A stretch of 64,000 nt of DNA from Pseudomonas sp. G34 (GCF_031119625.1 NZ_JAVHZV010000010.1:310001-374000); one strand, 5' to 3'. Shown: positions 27,856 to 37,019, numbered from the stretch's first letter. A program made the numbers and translations. The notes: a model not told the origin generated them from the sequence alone.

Positions 27856-28499
27856 TGCTGGCATTGAAGACACCGGCGCAGCCGCTACAGATCAGCAGCG
27901 AACGGATTGACGTGCTCGGCGATGCGCTGCGTGATGACGTCAACCTGGCGGTCTGGCAGCGCAGCCTGCCCGAGCACCTGGCGGCGTTCGCCAGCAGCCT
28001 GCTGGCCCAGGGCGAGCCGCTGGCCGAATCGCTGAGCATCGAGCTGGCCGATAGCGACGCCGAGCCTGAGCTGCACGGGCTGTTGAGTGGCTACAGCGAC
28101 CTGCCTGGCCAGGCAGCGTTTCTTGCCGATGTGGCCTGGCTGGTGCGCGCCTATGCCTGCCTGCTCGATGCCCGGCGCATCGGCTTGCGCCTGCGGGCAC
28201 TGGATGGCGCCATGTGCCCGCGCTTTCACGTCGACCATGTGCCGCTGCGGCTGATCACCAGCTACGCCGGCCCCGGCAGCCAGTGGCTGGCCGAAGGCGA
28301 GTTGCCGCGCCAGCTGTTGGGCAGCGCGCAGGCGCAGCCCGGGGAGGGCGCGCGGGTCGAACAGATCGGCTATGGTCATGTGGCGCTGGTCAAGGGCGAG
28401 CGCTGGGAGGGTAATGAAGGGCGTGGCCTGATCCACCGCTCGCCCGCCTTGCCTGCCGGTGAGCGCCGCCTGCTACTGACCCTGGACTGGCTGGCCTGA
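27855..28499 (+). CDS. DUF1826 domain-containing protein
   Basis: This 214-residue protein is translationally coupled to the COG0523 gene. The conserved core CPRFHVDHVPLRLITSYAGPG, cited here from about residue 119 onward, and a C-terminal HRSP are typical of DUF1826, a family found beside zinc-starvation COG0523 genes. The H-x-D spacing followed by a distal H-R-S resembles the iron facial triad of 2-oxoglutarate oxygenases, but that is my inference. Its job in zinc limitation is unknown. It is the last gene of the operon. Confidence 0.88.
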
Positions 28500-28515
28500 A
28501 CGGCAGGCAAAAAAA

Positions 28516-28535
28516 TGCTGCGCCTGAGCGCAGCA
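28516..28535. terminator. Hairpin after the DUF1826 gene (8-bp stem, 4-nt loop)
   Basis: TGCTGCGC and GCGCAGCA flank a CTGA loop 16 nt after the stop codon. A run of seven A lies on its left side, so the classical U-tract is on the minus strand. It may end plus-strand transcripts weakly and minus-strand transcripts well. Confidence 0.55.
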
Positions 28536-28648
28536 ACATCGCCACCGGGCCTGTCCGGCAGCCAAGAGAGACTGTATTTACGCCGATAGAGATGACGATT
28601 GAATGACGGCTTAACCTGTTCACGACCTGCATGTGCACGAAGGAGCAG

Positions 28649-28785
28649 CTACAAGGCAAAAACGCACGCTCCCACCGTAGGGTGGACAACGCTCTTTTTG
28701 TCCACCATTGCGATCGCAGCGCGGTGGACGGTTCGGGCCGCGTAGGTGAAGCGTCGTCCACCCTACGAACTACAAGGCAAAAACG
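28649..28785. repeat. 16-bp direct repeats flanking the GTAGGGTGG element
   Basis: CTACAAGGCAAAAACG occurs at 28649-28664 and again at 28770-28785, bracketing the inverted-repeat element at 28676-28767. It is too long and too distant on the left to be a simple target duplication. It suggests a composite repeat. The surrounding 28500-28949 stretch holds only such repeats and no gene. Confidence 0.7.
28676..28767. repeat. MITE-like element, GTAGGGTGG inverted repeats (copy A)
   Basis: A 92-bp non-coding element with near-perfect 18-bp terminal inverted repeats (CGTAGGGTGGACAACGCT; 17/18 match at the far end). A related copy lies at 39330-39405. Inside, a second pair GTCCACC/GGTGGAC allows extra folding. 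No transposase is encoded. Confidence 0.8.
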
Positions 28786-28801
28786 GACGGGGGCGGAGCT
28801 T

Positions 28802-28874
28802 CTGTGGGAGAGGCTTTAGCCTCGATTGTGCCAGCCTAGGCGCAAAGAGCTCGGGGCTAAAGCTCCTCCCACGA
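28802..28874. repeat. REP-like element, GGGAG...TTTAGCC type
   Basis: GTGGGAGAGGCTTTAGCCTCG at the left is mirrored by GGGGCTAAAGCTCCTCCCAC at the right (the first string is split between arm and loop). This is the familiar Pseudomonas REP family, different from the copy near 4800. Confidence 0.75.
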
Positions 28875-28949
28875 GATCGCGAACAGCGGGTATCGCCCAC
28901 TTAGCCGCCAAAATCGACGAACCTGGGCGGAAAGATCATGAACAGGCTT

Positions 28950-29303
28950 TCAGTAGGCCATCCACACGCCCTTGCTCTGGCTTTCGCAGAAGGGCTTGAG
29001 GTAGGCGGCGTCATCGGCCACGCCGTAGTAGTGGATGTCCTGCTGGTACGGGGTGCCGCCGACCCTGGCGTTGCGGCACACGCCAAAGGCGCCGACCGGG
29101 CACTGCTCGACGAAGCTGACATCGACCTTCTGGCCCTTGAGCTGGGGCTGGCAGAAGCCGCTGCGGAACAGGTTCGGCGGAATGCTGCGGTTCTGCTGGC
29201 AGACCTTCACGTCCAGCCGCTCGGCCTGGCTATGCACCACGCAGGCTTCGCCCCAGGCCAAGCCGGACAATCCACACAACAGCAGGGGCAGCAGACGGCG
29301 CAT
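28950..29303 (-). CDS. Small secreted protein with six cysteines
   Basis: This 117-residue protein has a signal peptide (LLPLLLCGLSGLAWG) and six further cysteines in the mature part, suggesting three disulfides in the periplasm. I know similar short Pseudomonas proteins only as hypotheticals and assign no function. Its start is divergent from the second COG0523 gene, 154 bp away. The C-terminal half (NARVGGTPYQQDIHYYG) looks conserved in style rather than disordered. Confidence 0.7.
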   Translation of the reverse strand: MRRLLPLLLCGLSGLAWGEACVVHSQAERLDVKVCQQNRSIPPNLFRSGFCQPQLKGQKVDVSFVEQCPVGAFGVCRNARVGGTPYQQDIHYYGVADDAAYLKPFCESQSKGVWMAY

Positions 29304-29457
29304 CGATCCAACTCCAGAAAAGGTGCAGCGATTTTAGGGGCTGTTGAGGTTTCGCGGCAACGCGGCTCGCCTTGAAACGCCAACAGGTCCTTCGTCTGCC
29401 GCTCGATCGGCGCAAGCCGGGCTTTTCCCCGCGTCGCCAAGCCTTCACCATAGCGCC

Positions 29458-30417
29458 ATGCTCAAACAGATACCCACCCACCTGATCGCCGGGCCCCTGG
29501 GCGCCGGCAAGACCAGCCTGATCCGCCACTTGCTGGCGCAGCGGCCCGCGGACGAGCGCTGGGCGGTGCTGATCAACGAGTTCGGCCAGATCGGCCTGGA
29601 CGCCGCCCTGCTGGCCCGCGACGAAGAGGGCCTGAGTTTCAGCGAGGTGGCCGGTGGCTGCCTGTGCTGCGTCAATGGCGTGCCGTTCCAGGTCGGCCTG
29701 GGCCGGCTGCTGCGCAAGGCCAAGGCGGATCGGCTGTTTATCGAACCGTCCGGCTTGGGCCACCCCCTGGCGCTGCTGGAGCAACTGCGCCAGCCGCCCT
29801 GGGAGGGTGTGCTCGCCGTGCAGCCGCTGCTGATGGTGCTCGATGCCGCGGCGCTGGCTGCCGATCAACCGCTCGCCGACACCCAGCGTGACGCTTTGGC
29901 CCACGCCGGGCTGCTGGTGCTGAACAAGAGCGAAGGGCTCGATGAGATGACACGCGCGCGGCTCGAATCCGAGATTCAGCAGGCCTGTTACTGGACGAGC
30001 CAGGGCACGTTGCCGTTCAGCCAGTTGCCGAGGGTTTCCGCGCCAGCTGTGGTGACGGCCGGTAGCGCTCTGCCGGACGGCCCGGCACCGCCGGCCATGG
30101 TGTGGCGCAATGCCGATCAGCCGATCTGCCTGATCCAGGATCAGCCCGAAGGCTGGAGCATCGGTTGGCGCTGGCACCCCAGCCAGCATTTCGACCTGTT
30201 GGCCATTCAGCAATGGTTGGCGACACTGCCCTGGCGGCGCGCCAAGCTGGTCTTGCACAGCAACGCCGGCTGGCTGTCGGCCAATGCCCTGGAAGGCCAG
30301 GTGCTGCACTGGCAGAACAGCGAGTGGCGTAAGGATTCGCGGCTGGAATTGATCTTTACCCATGCTCAGGATCAGGCAGCGTTGCAGGCCGGCATGGCAG
30401 CCTGCCGGGCTCGCTGA
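29458..30417 (+). CDS. COG0523 (CobW/G3E) GTPase, second copy
   Basis: This 319-residue P-loop GTPase has Walker A GPLGAGKTS (12-20), the metal motif CLCC in VAGGCLCCVNG, an IEPSGLGHP switch and an NKSE guanine-binding motif. It is shorter and divergent in its C-terminal domain compared with the 26653 copy. From memory P. aeruginosa also has a second COG0523 gene nearby (PA5532). I see no Zur box in its 154-bp upstream region, so it may serve another metal or be expressed constantly. The ATG at 29458 starts the conserved part. Confidence 0.9.
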   Translation: MLKQIPTHLIAGPLGAGKTSLIRHLLAQRPADERWAVLINEFGQIGLDAALLARDEEGLSFSEVAGGCLCCVNGVPFQVGLGRLLRKAKADRLFIEPSGLGHPLALLEQLRQPPWEGVLAVQPLLMVLDAAALAADQPLADTQRDALAHAGLLVLNKSEGLDEMTRARLESEIQQACYWTSQGTLPFSQLPRVSAPAVVTAGSALPDGPAPPAMVWRNADQPICLIQDQPEGWSIGWRWHPSQHFDLLAIQQWLATLPWRRAKLVLHSNAGWLSANALEGQVLHWQNSEWRKDSRLELIFTHAQDQAALQAGMAACRAR

Positions 30418-30431
30418 GCCTCAGGCTTGTT

Positions 30432-30866
30432 TCAGTCCCGTGAGGCGGGGTGGTCGCGGCGCCATTGCTGCAGTTCGATCACCTGGGCGGCCTTGCGTGG
30501 TGCCGGTGCCGGGGCCGCTTCGACAATCGGCGGCAGGGCCGCTGGTGGTTCGCGGAACGGGTAGGGGTCGAGCTCGATAGTGCCCAGATGCCCGCCGAAC
30601 ATGACGATGCGGCCGCTGTGGCGCTGCTCACCGGTAACGGTGAATTCGAACCCATAGACCCTCGCGAAGCGGCGGTTGCCGCGGCCGTCGCGGACCAGGC
30701 CGAAGCGCTGAAAGGCCACGTTGCCATCGAGCAGTTCGATATCCAGCTTGGCACAGTGCTGCTTGACCCGCGTCAGCGCGCGCTCACGAATGCCGTGGCC
30801 GTGCCAAAGCCAGGCAGCGCCAGCGCCGAGCAGCATCAGGATGAACAGGTTGCCGAGGGTCAACAT
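30432..30866 (-). CDS. DUF3301 domain-containing membrane protein
   Basis: This 144-residue protein has one N-terminal transmembrane helix (LGNLFILMLLGAGAAWLWHGH) and a soluble domain with QRFGLVRDGRGNRRFARVYGFEFT, the core of DUF3301. A proline- and alanine-rich tail ends the protein. It is a conserved Pseudomonas gene of unknown function. It faces the COG0523 gene tail to tail, 14 bp apart. Confidence 0.85.
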   Translation of the reverse strand: MLTLGNLFILMLLGAGAAWLWHGHGIRERALTRVKQHCAKLDIELLDGNVAFQRFGLVRDGRGNRRFARVYGFEFTVTGEQRHSGRIVMFGGHLGTIELDPYPFREPPAALPPIVEAAPAPAPRKAAQVIELQQWRRDHPASRD

Positions 30867-30954
30867 GGCAGACGAACTCGTGACGGGGAACGCTCAGCTT
30901 ACCCGATCCACGGTGACAGTTGCCGCCGTGAATCGGCTGTCGGCTCCGTTGTCG

Positions 30955-32679
30955 TCAGCTGGCCATACCATGGGGCGCGAGGGTCAGCGGCGTGACCGGC
31001 GCGGGGGACTGCAGGCCGAGGCGCTCGAACATCACCCGGGCGATTTCCCGCTCGCCCATCACCACCAGATCGGCTTCGTGGTTCTGCAGGTAGTCGACCT
31101 CATCGTCGAAATGGGCGCGGGCGATGATGTCCAGGTCAGCATTGGCCTGGCGACCGTGAAGGGCGATCTGCCCGGCCTCCAGGCTGTTGGGGATGGCGAT
31201 CATCAGCCAGCGCGCCTGGGCGACATTGGCCAGCTCCAGCACGTGGGCGCTGGCGGCATTGCCGAGTACTACGCTGAAGCCCTCCTCGCGCAGTTCCTGG
31301 GCATGGGCGCGGTTGTCGTCGATGATCACCAGCGCCACGCCTTCGTCACGCAGGCGCCGGCTGATGCGGCTGCCGACACGGCCATGGCCGATCAGGATCG
31401 CATGGCCCACTTCACTGACGGGATGCAGGTCGTTGTCTTCGCTGTTCACCAGGCTGACCTGATCGGCCGGAATGGTGTTTTCGCGGCGATCCAGCCACGG
31501 CTGCAGGCGGTCGATCACCAGAAACAGCAGCGGGTTGCAGAGGATCGACAGGATGGCGCCAGCCAGCACCAGGTCGCGGGCCGCTTCCGGCACCAGGTTG
31601 AGGCCCACGCCCAGGCCGATGAGGATGAACGAGAACTCGCCGATCTGCGCCAGGCTCACCGAAATGGTCAGCGCCGTACTCAGGGGTTTACGGAAGGCCT
31701 GCACGATGAGCATCGCTGCCAGCGACTTGCCGACCACGATGACCAGGAAGGTGCCCAGCACCAGCAGCGGTTGCTCGAGCAGGATCGCCGGGTTGAACAG
31801 CATGCCCACCGAGACGAAGAACAGCACCGCGAAGGCATCGCGCAGTGGCCGCGAATCATCGGCCGCCCGGTGGCTGTATTCCGACTCGTTGAGGATCATC
31901 CCGGCGAAGAATGCACCCAGGGCGAAGGACACCCCGAACAGTTGCGCCGAGCCGTAGGCGATGCCCATGGCGATGGCCATCACCGCCAGAGTGAACAGTT
32001 CCCGTGAGCCGGTGCCGGCGCTGCGCTCCAGCAGCCAGGGAATGACCCGGCGGCCGACCACGATCATCAGTGCCACGAAGGCGCTGACCTTGCCGAAGGT
32101 GATCAGCAACTGCATGCCGATGCTGCTGGAACCGTCGCCCTGGGGAATGCCACCGAGCACGCCGGACAATGCCGGCAGCAGCACCAGCGCCAGGACCATC
32201 ACCAGATCCTCGACGATCAGCCAGCCGACCGCGATCTTGCCGCGGCGGGTATCGATCAGCTGGCGTTCTTCCAGGGCGCGTAGCAGTACCACGGTGCTGG
32301 CCACCGAGAGCGCCAGGCCGAACACCAGGCCGGCGCCCCAGCCCCAACCCATCGCCCAGGACAGGCCCATGCCCATCAGCGTGGCGACGGCGATCTGCAC
32401 CACGGCGCCGGGAATGGCGATGTGTTTGACCGACATCAGGTCCTTGAGGGAGAAGTGCAGGCCCACGCCGAACATCAGCAGGATCACGCCGATCTCGGAA
32501 ATCTCGACGGACAGCTCTTTATCGGCGACGAACCCGGGGGTGAAGGGGCCGACGATCACCCCAGCCAGCAGGTAGCCTACCAGTGGCGACAGGCGCAGGC
32601 GGTTGGCCAGGCTGCCAAACAGGTAGGCCAGCACGAAGCCGGCAGCGATCGTCGCAATCAGGGGTGTGTGATGCGGCAT
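30955..32679 (-). CDS. ybaL: YbaL-type monovalent cation:proton antiporter with TrkA-N domain
   Basis: This 574-residue CPA2 antiporter has about 12 membrane segments (1-390) and a cytoplasmic Rossmann domain (about 415-540) opening HAILIGHGRVGSRISRRLRDEG, whose GHGRVG motif binds a nucleotide. The membrane part shows LSPLVGYLLAGVIVGP and a GWLIVEDLVMVLALV segment with the acidic pair typical of Kef proteins. It probably exchanges potassium or sodium for protons under stress. AAGGAG lies just upstream of the start. Confidence 0.92.
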   Translation of the reverse strand: MPHHTPLIATIAAGFVLAYLFGSLANRLRLSPLVGYLLAGVIVGPFTPGFVADKELSVEISEIGVILLMFGVGLHFSLKDLMSVKHIAIPGAVVQIAVATLMGMGLSWAMGWGWGAGLVFGLALSVASTVVLLRALEERQLIDTRRGKIAVGWLIVEDLVMVLALVLLPALSGVLGGIPQGDGSSSIGMQLLITFGKVSAFVALMIVVGRRVIPWLLERSAGTGSRELFTLAVMAIAMGIAYGSAQLFGVSFALGAFFAGMILNESEYSHRAADDSRPLRDAFAVLFFVSVGMLFNPAILLEQPLLVLGTFLVIVVGKSLAAMLIVQAFRKPLSTALTISVSLAQIGEFSFILIGLGVGLNLVPEAARDLVLAGAILSILCNPLLFLVIDRLQPWLDRRENTIPADQVSLVNSEDNDLHPVSEVGHAILIGHGRVGSRISRRLRDEGVALVIIDDNRAHAQELREEGFSVVLGNAASAHVLELANVAQARWLMIAIPNSLEAGQIALHGRQANADLDIIARAHFDDEVDYLQNHEADLVVMGEREIARVMFERLGLQSPAPVTPLTLAPHGMAS

Positions 32680-32770
32680 GCGGTCTCCTTGGTGAGAGGG
32701 CCTGGCATGCCCGCGCGGCAGCGGATACCGAGCAGAACAGCGTAACGGCCAGGGTCGAATTGCTCGACCG

Positions 32771-32821
32771 TAAAGACCGATATTTTATATTAAAATATTA
32801 CTTATAACTAAAGGGTCTTTA
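32771..32821. repeat. Nested AT-rich inverted repeats
   Basis: Outer arms TAAAGACC (32771-32778) and GGTCTTTA (32814-32821) enclose inner arms ATATTTTA and TAAAATAT around a TAT loop (32780-32798). All four arms are perfect. It sits between the thioesterase gene and the ybaL start, in an island of much lower GC. It could be a terminator, an operator or a relic of a mobile element. Confidence 0.6.
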
Positions 32822-32863
32822 TACAGAATGTGTCGACACCGCTTGGGGCAGCTGTAGGCCTCG

Positions 32864-33346
32864 TCATGCCTCGCCTTTGAGGGCGCGGTAGCGACTTTCC
32901 AGCTCCTGACGAATCTCGCGACGCTGACGGCCCTGCTCGAAGCGTCGACGCTCTTCGGAGCTCTCCGGTTGACGCGGCGGTACTTCGATGGATTTGCCGT
33001 TTTCATCGACCGCCACCATGGTGAAGAAGCAGCTGTTGCTGTGGCGCACCGAGCGCTCGCGGATATTCTCGGTGATCACCTTGATGCCGACTTCCATGGA
33101 GGTGCGCCCGGTATAGTTGACCGAGGCCATGAAGGTCACCAGCTCGCCGACATGCACCGGTTCGCGAAAGGTCACCTGGTCGACCGACAGGGTGACCACG
33201 TAGCGCCCGGCATAGCGGCTGGCACAGGCATAGGCGACTTCGTCCATGTACTTGAGCAGTGTGCCGCCGTGTACATTGCCGGAAAAGTTGGCCATGTCCG
33301 GGGTCATCAGGACGGTCATAGTCAGTTGGGCGTTGCCGGGTTCCAT
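32864..33346 (-). CDS. Acyl-CoA thioesterase (hotdog fold, YciA/BACH type)
   Basis: This 160-residue protein has one hotdog domain with NVHGGTLLKYMDEVAYACASR (cited from about residue 24), the catalytic helix motif H-G-G-x(5)-D. The following strand SVDQVTFREPVHVGELVTF and the segment GRTSMEVGIKV are typical of YciA-like acyl-CoA hydrolases. A basic, probably helical C-terminal tail (about 125-160) is added. It releases CoA from acyl-CoA in the cytoplasm; chain-length preference is unknown. Confidence 0.92.
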   Translation of the reverse strand: MEPGNAQLTMTVLMTPDMANFSGNVHGGTLLKYMDEVAYACASRYAGRYVVTLSVDQVTFREPVHVGELVTFMASVNYTGRTSMEVGIKVITENIRERSVRHSNSCFFTMVAVDENGKSIEVPPRQPESSEERRRFEQGRQRREIRQELESRYRALKGEA

Positions 33347-33497
33347 AAGGTCTCGCTCATCAGGTGGACGGGGTGCGATTGTCGGCCGTCTGCGCGGCTT
33401 TGGCTGGTCGATTGTGCCTATGCAGTCGATTGCTGCAACGTATGTACCGGCATTTCACTCCTAGAGCCATAGTCTCTCACTCATTCAGGACGATCCC

Positions 33498-34232
33498 ATG
33501 ACGCGCCCCGTTATTTGCCTAGCTCTATTGCCGCTGCTCGCCGGTATTGCCCAGGCAGCGCCGCAACCCTGCGACAGCGTCAGCCTGTGCAACGCCGCCG
33601 GCACCGCGGCCTATCAGGCGGGCCGCTACGCCGACGCGGCCGAGGCCTTCGAGCGGCAACTGCGCCGCGCCGAGCAGGAGCAGGACAGCAGTGCCGCCCG
33701 CGAGCTGGCGCTGAACAACCTGGTGGTGACCAGCCTGCGCCTCAAGCAGCCCGGCCAGGCCCGCGCCTGGTTGAACCTCGCGCTGGCCGACGGCATGCAG
33801 GGCAACGCCACCCGCAATAACCTGCGTTCGGTGGCCGCGGCGGTGGACTACCCGCAACTGGCGGCCAGCATCGAAGGCCGTTATCTACGTTACGCCGGCG
33901 CGGCGGTGTGGAGCAGCCTGGACATCAGCCGTCAGGCCGACGGCAGCTATCGGGTGAACTTCTCGCCGCTGCGCGCCGGTGGCAAGGTCGAAGAATACGG
34001 CCCGGCCGCCATCGGCCAGCTGCAAGGCGCATTGCAGGGCGAAAAGGCCTATTACCAGCTGACGAATACAGGCCTGCCCAGCGGCTGCTCGGTCGAGCTG
34101 CTTCACGAGGGGCTGGATATCCAGGTGCTGGAAGTCATCGATCAGCAGTGCCAGCAATACGGTGGCGCCGGTATCAGCGTGGCCGGTGGTTACCTGAAGG
34201 TCAGTGCTGAACCGGCGTCGCAGGCGCGCTGA
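33498..34232 (+). CDS. Exported tetratricopeptide-like protein, unknown function
   Basis: This 244-residue protein has a signal peptide ending AQAA. A TPR-like helical part (about 28-105) includes NAAGTAAYQAGRYADAAEAF and a second repeat near ARAWLNLALADGMQG. The C-terminal half (SIEGRYLRYAGAAVWSSLDI onward) is beta-rich and unfamiliar. It is divergent from the thioesterase gene. No partner is suggested by the context. Confidence 0.75.
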   Translation: MTRPVICLALLPLLAGIAQAAPQPCDSVSLCNAAGTAAYQAGRYADAAEAFERQLRRAEQEQDSSAARELALNNLVVTSLRLKQPGQARAWLNLALADGMQGNATRNNLRSVAAAVDYPQLAASIEGRYLRYAGAAVWSSLDISRQADGSYRVNFSPLRAGGKVEEYGPAAIGQLQGALQGEKAYYQLTNTGLPSGCSVELLHEGLDIQVLEVIDQQCQQYGGAGISVAGGYLKVSAEPASQAR

Positions 34233-34473
34233 GCCAGGCCTTGCCGCCGCTCTAGAGCAGGGCGCACGAGGCGAGCCGCAACGCGCAGGGGGCCTCCGTG
34301 GGCGGCAGCCCGTTCGTCGGGCTGTGGGGTCGCGAGAGGCGCGGCCCGAGTGTTAACCTGCGGGCAGTAGGGTCCGCAACGGGCCAATCCTTCCCCTTCC
34401 GCAACCGTCAGCGCGCCCCGAGCCGTCAGCCCGAGCGCGTTCGTGTTGCCCAACGACAAGGAGCAGTCTCGCC

Positions 34474-36237
34474 ATGCATGCCATCAGCTTCATCCAGGAT
34501 CTCGCGGTGATCATGCTGGTGGCCGGTGTGGTCACCGTGCTGTTTCACCGCTTCAAGCAGCCGGTGGTGCTGGGCTACATCCTCGCCGGCTTTCTGATCG
34601 GCCCGCACACCCCGCCGTTCGGCCTGATCCACGAAGAAGAAACCATCCGCACCCTGGCCGAACTGGGGGTGATCTTCCTGATGTTCTGCCTGGGGCTGGA
34701 GTTCAGCCTGCGCAAGCTGTTCAACGTCGGTGCCACGGCGTTCATCGCCGCGTTCCTGGAAATCGTCCTGATGATCTGGATCGGTTTCGAGATTGGCCGC
34801 TACTTCGGCTGGAGCACCATGGATTCGCTGTTCCTCGGTGCCATCCTGGCGATCTCCTCGACCACCATCATCATCAAGGCGCTCGGCGACCTGAAGATGA
34901 AGAACGAGCGCTTCGCCCAGCTGATCTTTGGCGTGTTGATCGTCGAGGACATCCTCGGTATCGGCATCATCGCGCTGCTCTCCGGTATTGCCCTGAGCGG
35001 TAGCGTGGAAACCGGCGAGGTGTTCGCCACGGTCGGCAAGCTGTCGCTGTTCATGATCGTCGCGCTGGTCATCGGCATCATCCTGGTGCCGCGCATCCTC
35101 GCCTACGTGGCCAGGTTCGAGAGCAACGAGATGCTGCTGGTGGCGGTGCTGGGCATGTGCTTCGGCTTCTGCCTGCTGGTGGTCAAGCTCGAGTACAGCA
35201 TGGTGCTGGGCGCCTTCCTGATCGGCGCGATCATGGCCGAATCGCGTCAGTTGGCGCAGATCGAGCGGCTGGTCGAGCCGGTGCGCGACATGTTCAGTGC
35301 GATCTTCTTCGTTGCCATCGGCCTGCTGCTCGACCCCGGCGTGCTGGTCGAATACGCCTGGCCCATCGCGGTGATCACCGTGGCGGTGATCGTCGGCAAG
35401 GTGTTCTCCTGCAGCCTCGGCGCCTTCATCGCCGGCAACGACGGGCGCACCTCGCTGCGCGTCGGCATGGGGCTTTCGCAGATCGGCGAATTCTCGTTCA
35501 TCATCGCCACCCTGGGCATGACCCTGCAGGTGACCAGCGACTTCCTCTACCCGGTGGCGGTGGCCGTGTCGGTGATCACCACCCTGACCACGCCGTACCT
35601 GATCCGCGCCGCCGACCCGCTGGCGGTGGGCCTGGGCAAGCGCATGCCGCAGGGCGTCGCGCGGGTGTTCTCGCTGTATGGCGAGTGGCTGCGCAGCATC
35701 CAGCCCCAGGGCCAGGGCGCGATCCTGGCGGGCATGATCCGCAAGATCGTGCTGCAGGTGCTGGTCAACCTGGCCTTCGTGATAGCGATCTTTCTCGGCA
35801 TCGCGTTCTTCGCGGGGCAGATTGGTGCCTGGCTCAGCGGCTGGATCGAGCAGGAGAACCTGCGCAAGGCACTCATCTGGGGCGCCGCGCTGCTGCTGGC
35901 ACTGCCCTGCCTGATCGCCGCCTACCGCAAGATCAAGGCGCTCTCCATGCTGCTCGCCGAAATGGGCGTGCGCCAGGAGAAGGCCGGGCGCCATACGGCG
36001 CGGGTACGCAAGGTGATCGCCGAAGTGATCCCGCTGCTCTCGCTGGTCGGCATCATGCTGCTGCTCACCGCGCTGTCGTCGAGCATCCTGCCATCCAACG
36101 ACATGCTGCTGTTGGTTGGCGTGGTCGCCGCCGGTGTGGTGGCGGTGCTGTGGCGCTGGTTCATCCGCGTGCACACGCGCCTGCAGATCGCCCTGTTCGA
36201 GACCCTCGACAAGCCCGAAACCCCGGGGCATCACTGA
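34474..36237 (+). CDS. Kef-type cation:proton antiporter (CPA2)
   Basis: This 587-residue membrane protein has the CPA2 signatures VLGYILAGFLIGPHTPPFG (about 30-48), LGVIFLMFCLGLEFS and LIVEDILGIGIIALL. The C-terminal part adds three or four more membrane segments and lacks the TrkA-N domain seen in YbaL. It would exchange potassium or sodium for protons. The ATG at 34474 is followed at once by the first helix. A strong terminator follows the gene. Confidence 0.9.
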   Translation: MHAISFIQDLAVIMLVAGVVTVLFHRFKQPVVLGYILAGFLIGPHTPPFGLIHEEETIRTLAELGVIFLMFCLGLEFSLRKLFNVGATAFIAAFLEIVLMIWIGFEIGRYFGWSTMDSLFLGAILAISSTTIIIKALGDLKMKNERFAQLIFGVLIVEDILGIGIIALLSGIALSGSVETGEVFATVGKLSLFMIVALVIGIILVPRILAYVARFESNEMLLVAVLGMCFGFCLLVVKLEYSMVLGAFLIGAIMAESRQLAQIERLVEPVRDMFSAIFFVAIGLLLDPGVLVEYAWPIAVITVAVIVGKVFSCSLGAFIAGNDGRTSLRVGMGLSQIGEFSFIIATLGMTLQVTSDFLYPVAVAVSVITTLTTPYLIRAADPLAVGLGKRMPQGVARVFSLYGEWLRSIQPQGQGAILAGMIRKIVLQVLVNLAFVIAIFLGIAFFAGQIGAWLSGWIEQENLRKALIWGAALLLALPCLIAAYRKIKALSMLLAEMGVRQEKAGRHTARVRKVIAEVIPLLSLVGIMLLLTALSSSILPSNDMLLLVGVVAAGVVAVLWRWFIRVHTRLQIALFETLDKPETPGHH

Positions 36238-36240
36238 AAC

Positions 36241-36268
36241 AACAAGGGCGCCAATAGGCGCCCTTGTT
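36241..36268 (+). terminator. Rho-independent-type terminator of the antiporter gene
   Basis: A perfect 12-bp stem AACAAGGGCGCC/GGCGCCCTTGTT with an AATA loop begins 4 nt after the stop codon. The T-rich stretch after it is short. Confidence 0.8.
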
Positions 36269-36338
36269 GTATTGGTCGTAGCCTGGTGTTGAGCGAAGCG
36301 ATACCCAGGGGCGGCGGCGATTGCCGGAAGCCTGCGGA

Positions 36339-36746
36339 TCACTCCTCCAGCCAGACTTCGCGCACCCAGTGCCACACCGAGTCCCAGCTGTCGTCGGTGA
36401 GGTCTTCTTCTTCGCCGTCCCAGAGCAGCACGGTGCCGTCCTGTTCGACGCAGTAGTAGTTGCCCTGGTCTTCGCAGATCGGTACCAGCTCGCGCGGCAC
36501 GCCGAGCGACCAGGCGACCGAGGCCACTTCCGGCAGATAGGTGTGCGATTGCGGGTCGGTGACGGTGACCGGCTCCAGGCGGCCGTACACCACGTCGCTG
36601 ACCTTGAGCAGAAACTCGCGCAGCTCGAACGGCAGGTTGATGAGGATCTGCTCCTCGATCTCCACCAGCAGCTCTTCTTCGGGCAGCTCCAGCGGCACCG
36701 GCACCGGTTCGTTCAATTCACGCAGTTGTTCGATGACTTCTTCCAC
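36339..36746 (-). CDS. SMI1/KNR4 (SUKH-fold) family protein
   Basis: This 135-residue acidic protein carries SUKH-like features: the helix LPFELREFLLKVSDVVYG with the typical P-x-x-(Y/F/L)-x-x-(F/L) pattern, the strands VPICEDQGNYYCVEQDGTVLLWD, cited here from about residue 87, and a tryptophan-rich end (DSWDSVWHWVREVW). SUKH proteins often act as immunity proteins, but no toxin gene is adjacent, so this looks like a housekeeping member. The start is GTG, with AGGTGGAG upstream. Confidence 0.8.
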   Translation of the reverse strand: MEEVIEQLRELNEPVPVPLELPEEELLVEIEEQILINLPFELREFLLKVSDVVYGRLEPVTVTDPQSHTYLPEVASVAWSLGVPRELVPICEDQGNYYCVEQDGTVLLWDGEEEDLTDDSWDSVWHWVREVWLEE

Positions 36747-36972
36747 GGCGGCTCCACCTGGGTTCGACGATTCTCATCAGATTCTGCAAAGCACGAAGCA
36801 GACGGGCGTTCGATAGTCGCCGTCTGCTCTAGTGCTTCTTGATAACGCAGCTTTTTACGCTGAATGGAAAATAGTCACAAGCGGCGAAAGGCAAAAAGCC
36901 ATCTCGAGCCTGCGACTGCTGCACATCGCTTTGGGTGCGGCGCCCGACATAGGTTCCAAAAGCCGGACGCGG

Positions 36973-37004
36973 AAAAAAACAAACCCGGGCAAGCCCGGGT
37001 TTGG
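36973..37004 (-). terminator. Terminator of the Tim44-like gene
   Basis: On the minus strand a stem AAACCCGGG/CCCGGGTTT around a short CTTG loop is followed by a T-rich run (GTTTTTTT). It lies 16 nt beyond the stop codon of the Tim44-like gene. Confidence 0.85.
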
Positions 37005-37019
37005 TTAACGCGTGTGGGA

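Noticed and set aside
34426..36375. 649-codon open frame on the minus strand
   Set aside because: It mirrors the antiporter gene; its translation is rich in His, Gln, Asp and Arg repeats typical of the antisense of hydrophobic GC-rich genes.
36339..36746. SUKH protein as an immunity gene of a toxin system
   Set aside because: No toxin, Rhs or CDI gene is adjacent and the flanking genes are core functions.
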